Positions 16,782-25,321 of a DNA stretch of 64,000 nt are shown one piece after another. How positions within the stretch are numbered: the stretch's first letter is position 1; every line of letters starts with the position of its first letter. The position numbers were made by a program, and so were the translations under genes. The DNA is from Streptomyces rishiriensis (GTDB taxonomy: Bacteria > Actinomycetota > Actinomycetes > Streptomycetales > Streptomycetaceae), in NCBI RefSeq assembly GCF_003112535.1, contig NZ_BEWA01000004.1, forward strand, positions 248,001 to 312,000, written 5' to 3'. The notes under the pieces were generated by a model that ran no database searches, had not been told where the DNA came from, and worked only from the letters and a program-made list of their open reading frames with translations.

Positions 16782-17294
16782 CTACGACTCGTTGATCGAA
16801 CCCTTGGCGGCCGAACCCGCGGCCGAACCGGCGGTCGGCCCCGCGGCCCCGCCCTTCGCGGCGGAACCCTTGCGGGCGCAGTCCCGGCAGCGGCCGAAGA
16901 TCGCGAAGTGCTTCATGTCCGTCTCGAAGCCGAAGGTCTCGCGCAGCTTGGCCGTGAACTCGGCGGCCACCTTCACGTCCGCCTCGATGACGTCGTCGCA
17001 GTCCCGGCAGACCAGGTGGATGTGATGGTGGCGGTCGGCCAGGTGGTACGTGGGCGCCCCGTGCCCCAGATGCGCATGGCTGACCAGCCCGAGCTCCTCG
17101 AGGAGCTCCAGCGTGCGGTACACGGTCGAAATGTTGACCCCCGACGCCGTCTTCCTCACTTCCACGAGGATGGCGTCGGGGGTCGCGTGCTCCAGGGTGT
17201 CCACAGCTTCGAGGACAAGCTGGCGCTGCGGCGTCAGCCGGTAGCCACGCTGCCGCAGGTCGCTCTTCCAGTCAGTGCTTTCAGTGCTCACCAC
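16782..17294 (-). CDS. nur: Nur, nickel-responsive Fur-family regulator
   Basis: A regulator of about 170 aa. The N-terminal winged helix includes RQRGYRLTPQRQLVLEAV and NISTVYRTLELLEELGLV. The dimerisation domain has the His cluster HLADRHHHIHLVCRDC and MKHFAIFGRC. This pattern matches Streptomyces Nur, which senses Ni(II) and represses nickel uptake and the Fe-superoxide dismutase gene; other Fur clades look different. The C terminus is extended by an Ala/Gly-rich tail of about 30 residues not needed for the fold. GTG at 17294 is chosen because TAGACT lies seven bases upstream (leaderless). No nickel transporter is adjacent. Confidence 0.88.
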   Translation of the reverse strand: MVSTESTDWKSDLRQRGYRLTPQRQLVLEAVDTLEHATPDAILVEVRKTASGVNISTVYRTLELLEELGLVSHAHLGHGAPTYHLADRHHHIHLVCRDCDDVIEADVKVAAEFTAKLRETFGFETDMKHFAIFGRCRDCARKGSAAKGGAAGPTAGSAAGSAAKGSINES

Positions 17295-17310
17295 ACCCAA
17301 GAGTCTAGGA

Positions 17311-17886
17311 CTACTTGAAGAAGGCGATCCCGTCGTCGGGCATGTCGTCGGGGAGCGCCTTCGCCCAGCGTTCGACGTCCTCGGGGGTGACGACCTTCTT
17401 CAGGTGGGCCGACATGTAGGGGCGCAGCTCGACCTCGGGGGTCTGCTTCTCGCCGACCCACATGAGATCGCTCTTGACGTAGCCGTAGAGCCGCTTGCCG
17501 CCGGTGTACGGGCCCGAGGCGGCCGTGCGCGCCACCGCGTCCGTGACCAGGTCGATCTGCGGCTTCTTGTCGGCGAGCTCGCCGTACCAGATCTCGACGA
17601 CGCCGTCGTCGCGGACCATCGTCACCTCGACCTTGCGGTCGGCGTCGATACGCCAGAAGCCGGACTCCGACTCCAGGGGGCGGACCTTGTTGCCGTCCTT
17701 GTCCAGGACCCAGGTGTGGGAGCGGTACTCGAGGAAGTCCCGGCCGTCGTGGCCGAAGGTGACCTCCTGCCCGAAGTTGCACTTCTCCGACCCCGGGAAG
17801 TCGTGCACGCCGGCGCCCGCCCAGCTGCCCAGCAGGAAGGCGAGGGGGACGAGGTCCTTGTGGAGGTCGGACGGAATCTCGATCAT
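17311..17886 (-). CDS. Nitrobindin-family heme-binding protein (FABP-like)
   Basis: A 191-aa protein with a 10-stranded beta-barrel pattern. The family motif GxWxGxG is present near the N terminus (LLGSWAGAGVHDFPG), and a conserved His lies near the C terminus (RPYMSAHLKK), the likely heme ligand. Relatives bind ferric heme and isomerise peroxynitrite to nitrate. It starts at ATG 17886, upstream of nur on the same strand with a 16-bp gap, but nur appears to have its own promoter. Confidence 0.88.
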   Translation of the reverse strand: MIEIPSDLHKDLVPLAFLLGSWAGAGVHDFPGSEKCNFGQEVTFGHDGRDFLEYRSHTWVLDKDGNKVRPLESESGFWRIDADRKVEVTMVRDDGVVEIWYGELADKKPQIDLVTDAVARTAASGPYTGGKRLYGYVKSDLMWVGEKQTPEVELRPYMSAHLKKVVTPEDVERWAKALPDDMPDDGIAFFK

Positions 17887-17911
17887 GAGTGGCAGTTCCT
17901 GGACTGGTAGG

Positions 17912-18010
17912 TCAGCGCTGGCCCTGGTACAGCTTCTTCACGGTCAGACCGGCGAAGGCGAGGACGCCGACGCAGACCAGGACCAGCAGGGCTTCGAAGA
18001 AGATCTCCAC
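17912..18010 (-). CDS. 32-aa single-pass membrane peptide
   Basis: A short ORF with a GTG start and an excellent ribosome site (GAGGAGCACCC). The product begins MEIFFEALLVLVCVGVLAFA and then has GLTVKKLYQGQR: one hydrophobic helix followed by a basic tail, so a single-pass peptide with the tail in the cytoplasm. It lies 25 bp upstream of the nitrobindin gene on the same strand. Similar tiny proteins exist next to this gene in other Streptomyces as I recall; function unknown. Confidence 0.75.
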   Translation of the reverse strand: MEIFFEALLVLVCVGVLAFAGLTVKKLYQGQR

Positions 18011-18180
18011 GGGTGCTCCTCGGATGAGCGCGTTGCGGGGTACGTACGACTCGGCACACGTACGACAGGGCCGGGCCCCAGCTTACGCGGCCCGCCCCCG
18101 GCCCTCCTTGCGAGGTGCGCCGTCGCGGGCGGCGTCGCCGGTGAGCGGCCGTCCGGCCGCGTCGTGACTACGATTCGGGC

Positions 18181-18543
18181 ATGGCGAAGAAGCTCGTGAT
18201 CAAGGTGACGGCGGGGGCGGACGCTCCCGAGCGGTGCTCGCAGGCGTTCACGGTGGCGGCGGTGGCCGTGGCCAGCGGGGTCGAGGTGTCGCTGTGGCTG
18301 ACCGGGGAGTCCGCGTGGTTCGCGCTGCCGGGGCGGGCCGCCGAGTTCGAGCTTCCGCACGCGGCCCCGCTGCCCGACCTGATCGACTCGGTGCTGGCCG
18401 GCGGCCGTCTCACCCTGTGCACCCAGTGCGCGGCCCGCCGGGACATCACGGAGAAGGACGTCATCGGGGGGGTGCGGATCGCCGGAGCCCAGGTGTTCGT
18501 GCAGGAGGCGCTGGAGGACGGGACGCAGGCGCTCGTGTACTAG
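18181..18543 (+). CDS. DsrE-family protein
   Basis: A 120-aa cytoplasmic protein with a DsrE/TusD-like Rossmann-type fold: a MAKKLVIKVTAGADAPERC start, a hydrophobic AAVAVASGVEVSLWLTGE core, and a CTQCAARRDI segment whose two cysteines occupy the place of the sulfur-carrying Cys in related proteins. It may carry sulfur or bind a small ligand; no partner Tus genes are nearby. The start is leaderless: TACGAT, then six bases, then ATG. Confidence 0.85.
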   Translation: MAKKLVIKVTAGADAPERCSQAFTVAAVAVASGVEVSLWLTGESAWFALPGRAAEFELPHAAPLPDLIDSVLAGGRLTLCTQCAARRDITEKDVIGGVRIAGAQVFVQEALEDGTQALVY

Positions 18544-18559
18544 GGGCGGGCAGGGGGCG

Positions 18560-18620
18560 GAGTCCCGGTCGTCGGGGCCGGGGCCCGGTCGTCAGGGGGC
18601 TGTCCCGGTCGTCAGGGGCG
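18560..18620. repeat. Three copies of CCCGGTCGTC downstream of the DsrE gene
   Basis: The 10-mer CCCGGTCGTC followed by G-rich sequence occurs three times within about 55 bp, between the ends of two convergent genes. It may be a simple duplication; no strong hairpin is formed. Confidence 0.5.
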
Positions 18621-18884
18621 GTCGCGGGGGCGGCGGTGTCTGCCGTCCAGTTCGTCCCACCACTCGTCGGACGTGGGGTCGCCCGAGGGGTCGTCCCACC
18701 AGCGGTCGTCGGGGCCGCGCCGGTTGGCGACCATCGCGGCGACCGGCGGGATGATCATGGCCACCACGCACATGCCGACGGCCGCCGGCACCGACCAGAG
18801 CCGCACGACCGACCAGGCCAGCACGAACAGCGCGATGCAGGTGCCCATCATCGCGAAGTAGACGTGCCGTCGGCGGGCCAACAT
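18612..18884 (-). CDS. DUF3099 family membrane protein
   Basis: A 90-aa protein with a basic start (MLARRRHVYFAMM), two membrane helices (GTCIALFVLAWSVVRLW and AAVGMCVVAMIIPPVAAMVAN) and an acidic Trp-rich tail (DDRWWDDPSGDP, DEWWDEL). This matches DUF3099, a small membrane family of Actinobacteria with no known role. ATG at 18884 was taken; the longer frame to 18947 has no better ribosome site. Confidence 0.8.
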   Translation of the reverse strand: MLARRRHVYFAMMGTCIALFVLAWSVVRLWSVPAAVGMCVVAMIIPPVAAMVANRRGPDDRWWDDPSGDPTSDEWWDELDGRHRRPRDRP

Positions 18885-18964
18885 ACGTCCAGGGTAGGCC
18901 TGGACACGGCGAAGGGCCGCGTCCCGGGCGTCCAACCCGTGGGACACGGCCCCTGCCTGATCGT

Positions 18965-19252
18965 TCAGACCGTGATCGCGACCTCCGCGAGGCCGCCCTG
19001 CTGGGCGACGACCGTACGGTCGGCGGTGCCGCCGGGGACGAGGGCGCGCACGGTCCAGGTGCCCTCGGCCGCGTAGAAGCGGAACTGTCCGGTGGCGGAG
19101 GTGGGGACCTCCGCGGTGAACTCGCCGGTCGAGTCCAGCAGGCGGACGTAACCGACCACCGGCTCGCCGTCCCGGGTCACCTGACCCTGGATCGTGGTCT
19201 CACCGGGCTTGATCGTCGAGGCGTCCGGACCGCCGGCCTTCGCTCCACACAT
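18965..19252 (-). CDS. sseC: SseC-like protein (DUF1416)
   Basis: A 95-aa protein beginning MCGAKAGG, with a transthyretin-like beta sandwich (TTIQGQVTRDGEPVVGYVRLLD, FTAEVPTSATGQFRFYAAEGTWTVRAL). It closely resembles mycobacterial SseC, which is always encoded after the CysA-type sulfurtransferase, as here (78-bp gap). A part in sulfur handling is likely from this constant pairing, but the biochemical role is not known. Confidence 0.9.
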   Translation of the reverse strand: MCGAKAGGPDASTIKPGETTIQGQVTRDGEPVVGYVRLLDSTGEFTAEVPTSATGQFRFYAAEGTWTVRALVPGGTADRTVVAQQGGLAEVAITV

Positions 19253-19330
19253 GTGCTTCTCCAGAGATGTCTGACCGGAAGGCCGGTCGGGTTCGCTTCT
19301 TTGTCCGTCGCCCGGTGGGGCGCGACCTGG

Positions 19331-20170
19331 TTACTTGTTGGCGCCGAGCTCGATCGGCACGCCGACGAGGGAGCCGTACTCGGTCCAGGAGCCGTCGTAG
19401 TTCTTGACGTTCTCCACGCCCAGGAGCTCGTGCAGCACGAACCAGGTCAGGGCCGAGCGCTCGCCGATGCGGCAGTACGCGATGGTGTCCTTGGCCAGGT
19501 CGACCTGCTCGTCGGCGTAGAGCTCCTTGAGCTCGTCGTCCGACTTGAAGGTGCCGTCGTCGTTGGCGTTCTTCGACCACGGGATGTTGCGGGCGGACGG
19601 CACGTGGCCCGGGCGCTGCGACTGCTCCTGCGGCAGGTGCGCGGGGGCGAGCAGCTTGCCGCTGAACTCGTCGGGCGAGCGGACGTCGACCAGGTTCTGC
19701 GAACCGATGGCCGCCACCACGTCGTCGCGGAAGGCGCGGATGGCCTTGTTCTGCGGCTTGGCCTGGTAGGAGGTCTCGGTGCGCTCGGGCACCTCCTCGA
19801 CCAGCTCGCGGGCGTCCAGCTCCCACTTCTTGCGGCCGCCGTCGAGAAGCTTGACGTTCTCGTGGCCGTACAGCTTGAAGTACCAGTAGGCGTAGGAAGC
19901 GAACCAGTTGTTGTTGCCGCCGTAGAGGATCACCAGCGTGTCGTTGGCGATGCCCTTCGAGGACAGGAGCTTCTCGAAGCCCTCCTGGTCGATGAAGTCA
20001 CGGCGGACCGGGTCCTGGAGGTCCTTGGTCCAGTCGATCCGGATCGCGTTCCTGATGTGGTTCTTCTCGTACGCGGACGTGTCCTCGTCGACCTCGACGA
20101 TGGCGATGTCGGCGTTGTCGAGGTTGGCCTCGACCCAGTCGGCGTCGACCAGGACGTCGCTGCGGCTCAT
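19331..20170 (-). CDS. cysA: Thiosulfate sulfurtransferase (double rhodanese), CysA-type
   Basis: A 279-aa enzyme with two rhodanese domains. The N-terminal one is inactive, and the C-terminal one carries the catalytic Cys in AYCRIGERS. Blocks such as LYGGNNNWFASYAYWYFKLYG and NYDGSWTEYGSLVG are typical of the mycobacterial CysA2/CysA3 type. It transfers sulfane sulfur from thiosulfate to cyanide or a protein acceptor. ATG at 20170 has GGAGGAG upstream. Its leader carries a cysteine-rich peptide ORF and a terminator-like hairpin, so expression is likely attenuated in response to cysteine. Confidence 0.93.
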   Translation of the reverse strand: MSRSDVLVDADWVEANLDNADIAIVEVDEDTSAYEKNHIRNAIRIDWTKDLQDPVRRDFIDQEGFEKLLSSKGIANDTLVILYGGNNNWFASYAYWYFKLYGHENVKLLDGGRKKWELDARELVEEVPERTETSYQAKPQNKAIRAFRDDVVAAIGSQNLVDVRSPDEFSGKLLAPAHLPQEQSQRPGHVPSARNIPWSKNANDDGTFKSDDELKELYADEQVDLAKDTIAYCRIGERSALTWFVLHELLGVENVKNYDGSWTEYGSLVGVPIELGANK

Positions 20171-20210
20171 GCTCGTTCTCCTCCGGGGCAGTTACGGCGA
20201 GGGATGTGCA

Positions 20211-20276
20211 AGAAAAAGAGGGTGCGCGGCCGGGGCTCGCCGGCGGGCGGCGCACGGATGCCCTCGGTTCGAGGGC
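20211..20276 (-). promoter_or_regulatory. Attenuator between cysteine leader peptide and cysA
   Basis: On the minus strand a first hairpin (GCCCTCG-AAC-CGAGGGC, 20276-20260) is followed by a second G/C-rich hairpin closed by GTGCGC/GCGCAC (20255-20222) and then CCTCTTTTTCT, a U-tract that is rare in this genome. This is the form of an intrinsic terminator, placed 55 nt after the leader-peptide stop and 41 nt before cysA. Control by ribosome stalling at Cys codons is inferred. Confidence 0.65.
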
Positions 20277-20310
20277 GCCGGGAGGCGCGGAAGGCCGGCG
20301 GCGCTTCCGC

Positions 20311-20394
20311 TCAGAAGGGGCGACAGAGCATGGCGGCGACGCGGCACAGGTCTACTGCCCGCCGCTTCGTGAGATCCGCCTGTCGCTGCATCAT
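20311..20394 (-). CDS. Cysteine-type leader peptide upstream of cysA
   Basis: A 27-codon ORF whose product starts MMQRQADLTKRR and ends AVDLCRVAAMLCRPF. This VDLxRVA...LCRP pattern is the one annotated as 'putative leader peptide' before sulfur genes in many Actinobacteria. It has two Cys codons (TGC, TGT) near the end. A TACGAT -10 lies seven bases upstream, so the transcript starts at or just before the ATG. It probably senses cysteinyl-tRNA supply by stalling and sets read-through of the downstream hairpin. Confidence 0.78.
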   Translation of the reverse strand: MMQRQADLTKRRAVDLCRVAAMLCRPF

Positions 20395-20694
20395 GTCCTC
20401 GATCGTAGGGACGGACAGGCGGCCATGTCACCAGTGCTCCGCATAATGAGACGCGATCGTCCGCATGATGGGATACAGAGAGCGCCCGGGCCGTGTGGAC
20501 ACGGGTTCCGGGCGCTGATATCGGTCGTCACAGCTCGAGCGCGGACGGCCACGTCTCGCCTGTCGGACGATCGTCGTCCATGGCCGGTCGTCCGCGGTCA
20601 GTCGTCGGTGGTCGGTGGTCGGTGGTCGGTGGTCGGTCGTCCAGGGCCAGTCGTGCGTGGTCACTCGTCCGAGGTCGACGCCGGCCGGGCAGTC
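20395..20694. repeat. Intergenic region with GGTCGGT tandem repeat
   Basis: A 300-bp gap between the cysA leader and the LmeA-like gene. At about 20604-20638 the heptamer GGTCGGT repeats several times in tandem, which makes a spurious Thr/Pro/Asp-rich frame on the minus strand. Upstream it has related GGTCGTC and GGTCG words. No gene or clear terminator is seen. Confidence 0.6.
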
Positions 20695-21432
20695 CTACCC
20701 GGCCAGCCGGACGTTCGAACCCTTCACGGAGATCTCCACGCCGTTCTTCGCGGCGACCACCTTGTCGAGCTTGATCCCGCCGGGCAGGTCGTCGATCTTC
20801 TGCTGGAAGTCGGTGATCGAGCGCACCTCGTTCTCGGCGGCCTGCACCCCGCCGAAGCTGGGAATCGAGTCGGCGTGCACGCGGACGGTGTCGCCCTCGA
20901 CGGTGACCGTGCTGAGCACGTAGACGGGCTGCGGCAGCTTGGTGCCGAGCACGGTGGCCTGGACGGCGACCTTGATCTTGCCGTTGCCGCCGTCGGAGAG
21001 GCCGATCACGTCGGCGGTGACGCCCTGGATCACGCGCGTCGGCTCGGACTTCGCGGTCTTCAGCAGCTCGGCGTAGGTGATGGACGCGGTGCCGGTGGCG
21101 CTGGAGGCGGTGGCGGAGCTGTAGTCACCGGAGAACTCGACGCCCTTCATGTCCGCCTGCAGCCCGTCGATGCGGATGGTCCGGCCGCTGGTGCCGGTGG
21201 CCGCCTCGTAGCCGTCGATGCCGATCTCGACGTCGTCCAGCGAACCGCCCACGACCTGGGTGAGGAACGGGAAGCCCTTGATGGACACGTCCGGGGTGGC
21301 GGCGAGGCCCTCGCGGGACTTCAGCTTGTCGGCGACCTCGCCCTCCGCGAAGTTCACGGCGAGGCGGTCCGCGAGCACGAACAGGCCGCCCAGGACCACG
21401 ACGACGACCAGCAGTATTCGAAGCGCACGCAT
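20695..21432 (-). CDS. LmeA-like (DUF2993) exported protein
   Basis: A 245-aa protein with an N-terminal hydrophobic anchor (RILLVVVVVLGGLFVLADRLA) and a DUF2993 domain beginning NFAEGEVADKLKSREGL and including PDVSIKGFPFLTQVVGG. DUF2993 proteins have a lipid-binding TULIP-type fold; mycobacterial LmeA is a periplasmic phospholipid-binding protein needed for lipomannan extension. Streptomyces lacks that mannan, so the ligand here is unknown. ATG at 21432 has GGGGGAA. The position close to cysA and glnR matches the mycobacterial order. Confidence 0.85.
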   Translation of the reverse strand: MRALRILLVVVVVLGGLFVLADRLAVNFAEGEVADKLKSREGLAATPDVSIKGFPFLTQVVGGSLDDVEIGIDGYEAATGTSGRTIRIDGLQADMKGVEFSGDYSSATASSATGTASITYAELLKTAKSEPTRVIQGVTADVIGLSDGGNGKIKVAVQATVLGTKLPQPVYVLSTVTVEGDTVRVHADSIPSFGGVQAAENEVRSITDFQQKIDDLPGGIKLDKVVAAKNGVEISVKGSNVRLAG

Positions 21433-21602
21433 GCGGCAGTTCCCCCACCCGGATGGCCTGAACGGTTCACGACGGCCGGTCCACGATGACCGGCCGGTTC
21501 TCATTGACAACGGTTCAAGGTAACCCCGAGCGCGCCGGCCGCCCCCGGATTGTCGATCACCTGTGACAGACCCTCAGGTTCCCCGCCCGCCCCGGCCCAG
21601 TC

Positions 21603-23033
21603 CTAGGCCAGCGCCCGTCCCAGCACGTACACCGCCGGCGCCGCGGCGGCCAGCGGCAGGGCGACGCCCGCCGTGAAGTGCACGAAGCGGGAGGGGTAGT
21701 CGTAGCTCGCGGCCCGGTGGCCGATGAGCGCGCAGACCGCCGCGCCCGCGGCGAGCAGCGCGCCCCGGGCGCCCATGCCGGTCATCTGGCCGACGGCGAT
21801 GCCCGCGCCCGCCGCGGCGAGCAGCGCCACCACGACGGAGGCCGGGGTGGGCAACGGCAGCGCACGGGCCAGCACGGCCACCGCCACGGCGGCCGCGCCG
21901 ACCGTCACCGCGTCCGGCTCGGCGCCGAGGTGCCCGGTGGCCAGGACGGCGAGGGCGGAGGAGGCGACGGTCGCCATCAGCCCGTACATGCGCTCGTCGG
22001 GGTCGGCGTGCGAACGCAGCTGCAGGACCAGGCAGAGCAGCACCCAGACGCCGAGGGTGCCCAGGATCGCGGCGGGCGCGTGCTCCCGGCCGGCCGCGAG
22101 GAGGACGACGTCGGAGACCAGCGCGCCGAGGAAGGCGAGCGCGATGCCCTGCCGGGCGGGCCACATGCCGTTCAGCCGGAACCAGCCCGCCGCCGTGACG
22201 GCCTGGAGCGCCACGAGCGGGACGACCAGGGCGTAGGTGCCGATGGCCGCGGTGCCGGACAGGAGCAGGCCGAGGAGCGCGGTGAGCGCGGCGGGCTGCA
22301 TGCCCGGCTCGATGATCGGCGAGCGGCCTTCGAGGCGGGCCCGCTGGGCGTCGGTGATGCGGGCGTTGCCGGCGAGGGTGGCGGGGCCATAGGTCGGGCC
22401 GGCGACCGAGCCGGAGGCGAGGCCCGCGGCGGCCGCCGAAGCGCCGGTCGGCGCGGGAGCGGGAGAGGGAGCGGGAGAGGACGGCACGGGGGCCTCCTGG
22501 CGCGGGGCCGGGGTCTGCCAGTCGCCGTCCGCGGAGCGGCTCTCCGGCGGCAGGGGCGCGGCCCCCGCCGGAGACCCGTACGCGGAGGCGTGACCGTAGC
22601 CGTGGGCGTCGCCGCGGGCCGGGGCGCCGCCGTACCCGGAGGAGTCGCCGTAGGCGGACTGCGGGTTCCCGTAGGCGGGGACATCACCGGTCTGAGGCGG
22701 CAGGTAGGCGGTCCGGGCCGGGTCGGCGGCGGTGACCGGCCGCTGGACGCTGGTCTCCCAGGTCTGGCCCTGCCACTGCTGGGTGTACTGCTGGTGGGCC
22801 TGCGGGTCGTCGTACCCCTGCTGCTGCCCGGGCCACGCCTGCTGACCCTGCGGCTGCTGAGGCTGCGGCTGGTGACCCTGCGCCTGCTGGGGCTGCGGCT
22901 GGTGCTGCCCGGCGTGGGGGTCGTACCCCTCGTGGCCCTCGCGACCCTCGTAGCCCTGGTACCCCTCGTAACCCTGGTAGCCCTCGTAGGGGCGGCCCCC
23001 CTGATAAGAGGCGTCGTACGGCTGGTCGGTCAT
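21603..23033 (-). CDS. Multi-pass membrane protein with Gln/Tyr/Gly-rich N-terminal tail
   Basis: A 476-aa protein of unknown function. Residues 1-180 are low complexity: repeats of the type YEGYQG and then HQPQPQQ, followed by Gly/Ser/Tyr and Pro/Ala-rich sequence, all probably cytoplasmic and disordered. From about residue 240 there are around eight hydrophobic helices (for example LTALLGLLLSGTAAIGTYAL, LGTLGVWVLLCLVLQL, FTAGVALPLAAAAPAVYVLG). No enzyme motif is visible. A very strong ribosome site (AGGAGGGTGAG) and a 1-bp gap after the MoaD-like gene show co-translation with it. Confidence 0.82.
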   Translation of the reverse strand: MTDQPYDASYQGGRPYEGYQGYEGYQGYEGREGHEGYDPHAGQHQPQPQQAQGHQPQPQQPQGQQAWPGQQQGYDDPQAHQQYTQQWQGQTWETSVQRPVTAADPARTAYLPPQTGDVPAYGNPQSAYGDSSGYGGAPARGDAHGYGHASAYGSPAGAAPLPPESRSADGDWQTPAPRQEAPVPSSPAPSPAPAPTGASAAAAGLASGSVAGPTYGPATLAGNARITDAQRARLEGRSPIIEPGMQPAALTALLGLLLSGTAAIGTYALVVPLVALQAVTAAGWFRLNGMWPARQGIALAFLGALVSDVVLLAAGREHAPAAILGTLGVWVLLCLVLQLRSHADPDERMYGLMATVASSALAVLATGHLGAEPDAVTVGAAAVAVAVLARALPLPTPASVVVALLAAAGAGIAVGQMTGMGARGALLAAGAAVCALIGHRAASYDYPSRFVHFTAGVALPLAAAAPAVYVLGRALA

Positions 23034-23034
23034 C

Positions 23035-23289
23035 TCACCCTCCTGCGAACGGCGGGAGCACCTCGACCGTGCCGCCGTCGGCCAGCCGTACCGTCTCATG
23101 TGCGCGGGTGCCCACGGGGTCACCGTCGACGAGGAACGAGCATCGCCGCAGGACACGCACGAGTTCGCCGGGGTGTCGCTCCCGCGCGGCGTCGAGCGCC
23201 CCGGCGAGCGTGGCCGCGTCGTGCGGCTCCTCGGCGACTCCGGCCGCGGCCTTGGCGGCCGCCCAGTAGCGCACCGTGACCTTTGCCAT
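23035..23289 (-). CDS. MoaD/ThiS-family small sulfur carrier
   Basis: An 84-aa beta-grasp protein starting MAKVTVRYWAAAKAAAG and ending in the diglycine PPFAGG. The C-terminal GG is the site of adenylation and thiocarboxylation in MoaD and ThiS. Which pathway it serves (molybdopterin, thiamin or cysteine) cannot be told. ATG at 23289 has GAGGGACGGG. It is the first gene of a tight pair with the large membrane protein. Its closeness to cysA and the DsrE-like gene gives the region a sulfur theme. Confidence 0.87.
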   Translation of the reverse strand: MAKVTVRYWAAAKAAAGVAEEPHDAATLAGALDAARERHPGELVRVLRRCSFLVDGDPVGTRAHETVRLADGGTVEVLPPFAGG

Positions 23290-23354
23290 CCCGTCCCTCA
23301 AGTCAGTTCGTCACATCGAATCGGTGGTCGACACGGTGGTCGACAGGGCCCAGG

Positions 23355-24194
23355 CTAGCCCGCCCGTGCGACCGCCCAGTCCGCGATGCGGGCCAGCAGG
23401 GCGTCGTCGGCGGCGTGCTCGGCATGGCCCATGCCGTGCTCCAGCCAGAGTTCGCCGTGGCCGGCGGAGGCCTCGGCCAGCATGCGGGGGTGGTCGAGGG
23501 GGAAGTAGCCGTCCCGGTCGCCGTGCACGATCAGCAGCGGGGTGGGGGCGATCTTCGGGGCCGACTCGACCGGCGACGGCGGCACCGGGTCCCAGTCCCG
23601 GTGATGGATACGGGTGCGGAACCCGTAGCGGCCGACCAGCCGGCCGGCCGGGCGGGTGACCATCCAGTGCAGCCGGCGCATGGGAGCCGTGCCGCGGTAG
23701 TACCAGCGGGCCGGCGCGCTCACCGACACCACGGCGTCCACGGTCTCCCCGGGCAGGGCCGCGTGCCGCAGGACCACCGAGCCGCCCATGGAGAAGCCGA
23801 CGGTCACCACGCGCGTGTGCCCGAGCGAGCGCACCCACCCGACGGCGGCGGCGAGGTCCAGCACCTCGCGGTCGCCGACGGTGGAGCGTCCGCCGGAGCG
23901 GCCGTGCCCGCGGAAGGAGAACGTGACGACGGCCCCGTGCCGGGCGAAGGCGGCCGCCACCCGGCGCAGGTGCGGGCGGTCCACGTCGCCCGTGAACCCG
24001 TGCGCGATCACGAACACCGGGCGACGGACGGGTGACCCGCAGGCGTCGTATACGACGTCACCCGGTTCGTATACGGAATCGATGGAAATCCCGTCGGCGG
24101 TGGTCAGAAACGTCCGCAATGGTGCACACCTGCCCGTCTCGGAATACGGACGAACCGTGGAACGCGCCACATGACCTGCCGGACCCCTGCTCAT
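23355..24194 (-). CDS. Alpha/beta hydrolase
   Basis: A 279-aa soluble hydrolase. Oxyanion motif AHGFTGD, nucleophile elbow [11 protein letters not shown] (Ser), acid in [13 protein letters not shown] (Asp) and base in [10 protein letters not shown] (His) are all present in the expected order. It resembles BAAT/monoglyceride-lipase-type enzymes; substrate unknown. Start uncertain: ATG at 24194 or GTG at 24170, neither with a strong ribosome site. Divergent from glnR across 233 bp, which contains a GTATACGA word also found twice inside the 5' end of this gene. Confidence 0.85.
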   Translation of the reverse strand: MSRGPAGHVARSTVRPYSETGRCAPLRTFLTTADGISIDSVYEPGDVVYDACGSPVRRPVFVIAHGFTGDVDRPHLRRVAAAFARHGAVVTFSFRGHGRSGGRSTVGDREVLDLAAAVGWVRSLGHTRVVTVGFSMGGSVVLRHAALPGETVDAVVSVSAPARWYYRGTAPMRRLHWMVTRPAGRLVGRYGFRTRIHHRDWDPVPPSPVESAPKIAPTPLLIVHGDRDGYFPLDHPRMLAEASAGHGELWLEHGMGHAEHAADDALLARIADWAVARAG

Positions 24195-24427
24195 GTGGGC
24201 TATTCTGCTGGACAGAGGACTCGGGCAGCGCAGCCCCCGGGTCCTTTCGTGCTTTCGGAAGCGTTGTATACGAAATGGCGACCGGGTGGGAAACACCAGG
24301 TGGCCGTGGGTGTACGGCCCCCGGGAACGCGAGCAGTGCCGCAACAGCCGCAGTGCCGCACGACTCCCCCACTGCCCCCGAGGCCGCGGGAGGGGCCCCA
24401 TGCAGGGACCGAGGAGGAACCAGACAT

Positions 24428-25216
24428 ATGAGTTCTCTGCTGCTCCTGACCAACGCTCTCCAGCCGTCGACGGAAGTGCTGCCGGCCCTCGGCCTGCTCC
24501 TGCACAACGTGCGGGTGGCCCCGGCGGAAGGCCCCGCCCTCGTCGACACCCCCGGCGCCGACGTCATCCTCATCGACGGCCGCCGCGATCTGCCCCAGGT
24601 CCGCAGCCTGTGCCAGCTGCTGCGCTCCACCGGTCCGGGCTGTCCGCTCATCCTGGTCGTGACCGAGGGCGGTCTCGCGGCCGTCACCGCCGACTGGGGC
24701 ATCGACGACGTCCTGCTCGACACCGCAGGCCCGGCCGAGGTCGAGGCGCGTCTGCGGCTGGCCATGGGCCGCCAGCAGATCGTGGCCGACGACTCCCCGA
24801 TGGAGATCCGCAACGGCGATCTGTCGGTGGACGAGGCGACCTACAGCGCGAAGCTGAAGGGGCGGGTCCTGGACCTCACCTTCAAGGAGTTCGAGCTCCT
24901 GAAGTACCTCGCCCAGCACCCGGGCCGGGTGTTCACCCGCGCACAGCTGCTCCAGGAGGTCTGGGGCTACGACTACTTCGGCGGCACCCGCACGGTCGAC
25001 GTCCACGTGCGGCGCCTGCGCGCCAAACTCGGCCCCGAGCACGAGTCGCTGATCGGAACGGTCCGCAACGTCGGTTATCGATTCGTTACCCCTGAGAAGG
25101 GGGAGCGGTCCTCCGACGACGCGAAGGCCGGAACGGGCCGCCCCGCGCAGGCAAAGGCGGACGATGCGGACGACACGGTCGCCCGTGACGCCGCCGAGGT
25201 CCCGGCGGAGGCGTAG
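24428..25216 (+). CDS. glnR: GlnR, global nitrogen regulator (OmpR-type orphan)
   Basis: A 262-aa transcription factor. Residues 1-115 are a receiver-like domain with Asp50 ([14 protein letters not shown]) but without a full acidic pocket, as in GlnR, which works as a phosphorylation-independent dimer. Residues 125-225 are an OmpR winged helix ([52 protein letters not shown]). A disordered acidic tail follows. GlnR activates glnA, amtB and other nitrogen genes in Streptomyces. ATG 24428 has GAGGAGGAA. No histidine kinase is adjacent, as expected. Confidence 0.95.
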   Translation: MSSLLLLTNALQPSTEVLPALGLLLHNVRVAPAEGPALVDTPGADVILIDGRRDLPQVRSLCQLLRSTGPGCPLILVVTEGGLAAVTADWGIDDVLLDTAGPAEVEARLRLAMGRQQIVADDSPMEIRNGDLSVDEATYSAKLKGRVLDLTFKEFELLKYLAQHPGRVFTRAQLLQEVWGYDYFGGTRTVDVHVRRLRAKLGPEHESLIGTVRNVGYRFVTPEKGERSSDDAKAGTGRPAQAKADDADDTVARDAAEVPAEA

Positions 25217-25321
25217 TACCCGCCGGTAGGCCCCGCGCCTGCTCGGACAGGGCGTTGCTTCCGCACAGGGAAGGTTCCGTCCGCCCTGCCCAGAGCGGGT
25301 CCATCCGCGTAGACTCCGCGC

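Noticed and set aside
20428..20664. 78-codon minus-strand ORF rich in Thr, Pro and Asp
   Set aside because: Produced by the GGTCGGT tandem repeat; no coding signal outside it.
22780..23010. Short repeats that might suggest a CRISPR or minisatellite
   Set aside because: They are in-frame codon repeats of the Tyr/Gln/Gly tail of the membrane protein; no spacer-repeat structure and no cas genes.
24049..24280. GTATACG words as an operator for glnR or the hydrolase
   Set aside because: Two copies lie inside the hydrolase coding region and spacing is irregular; not enough support for a site.
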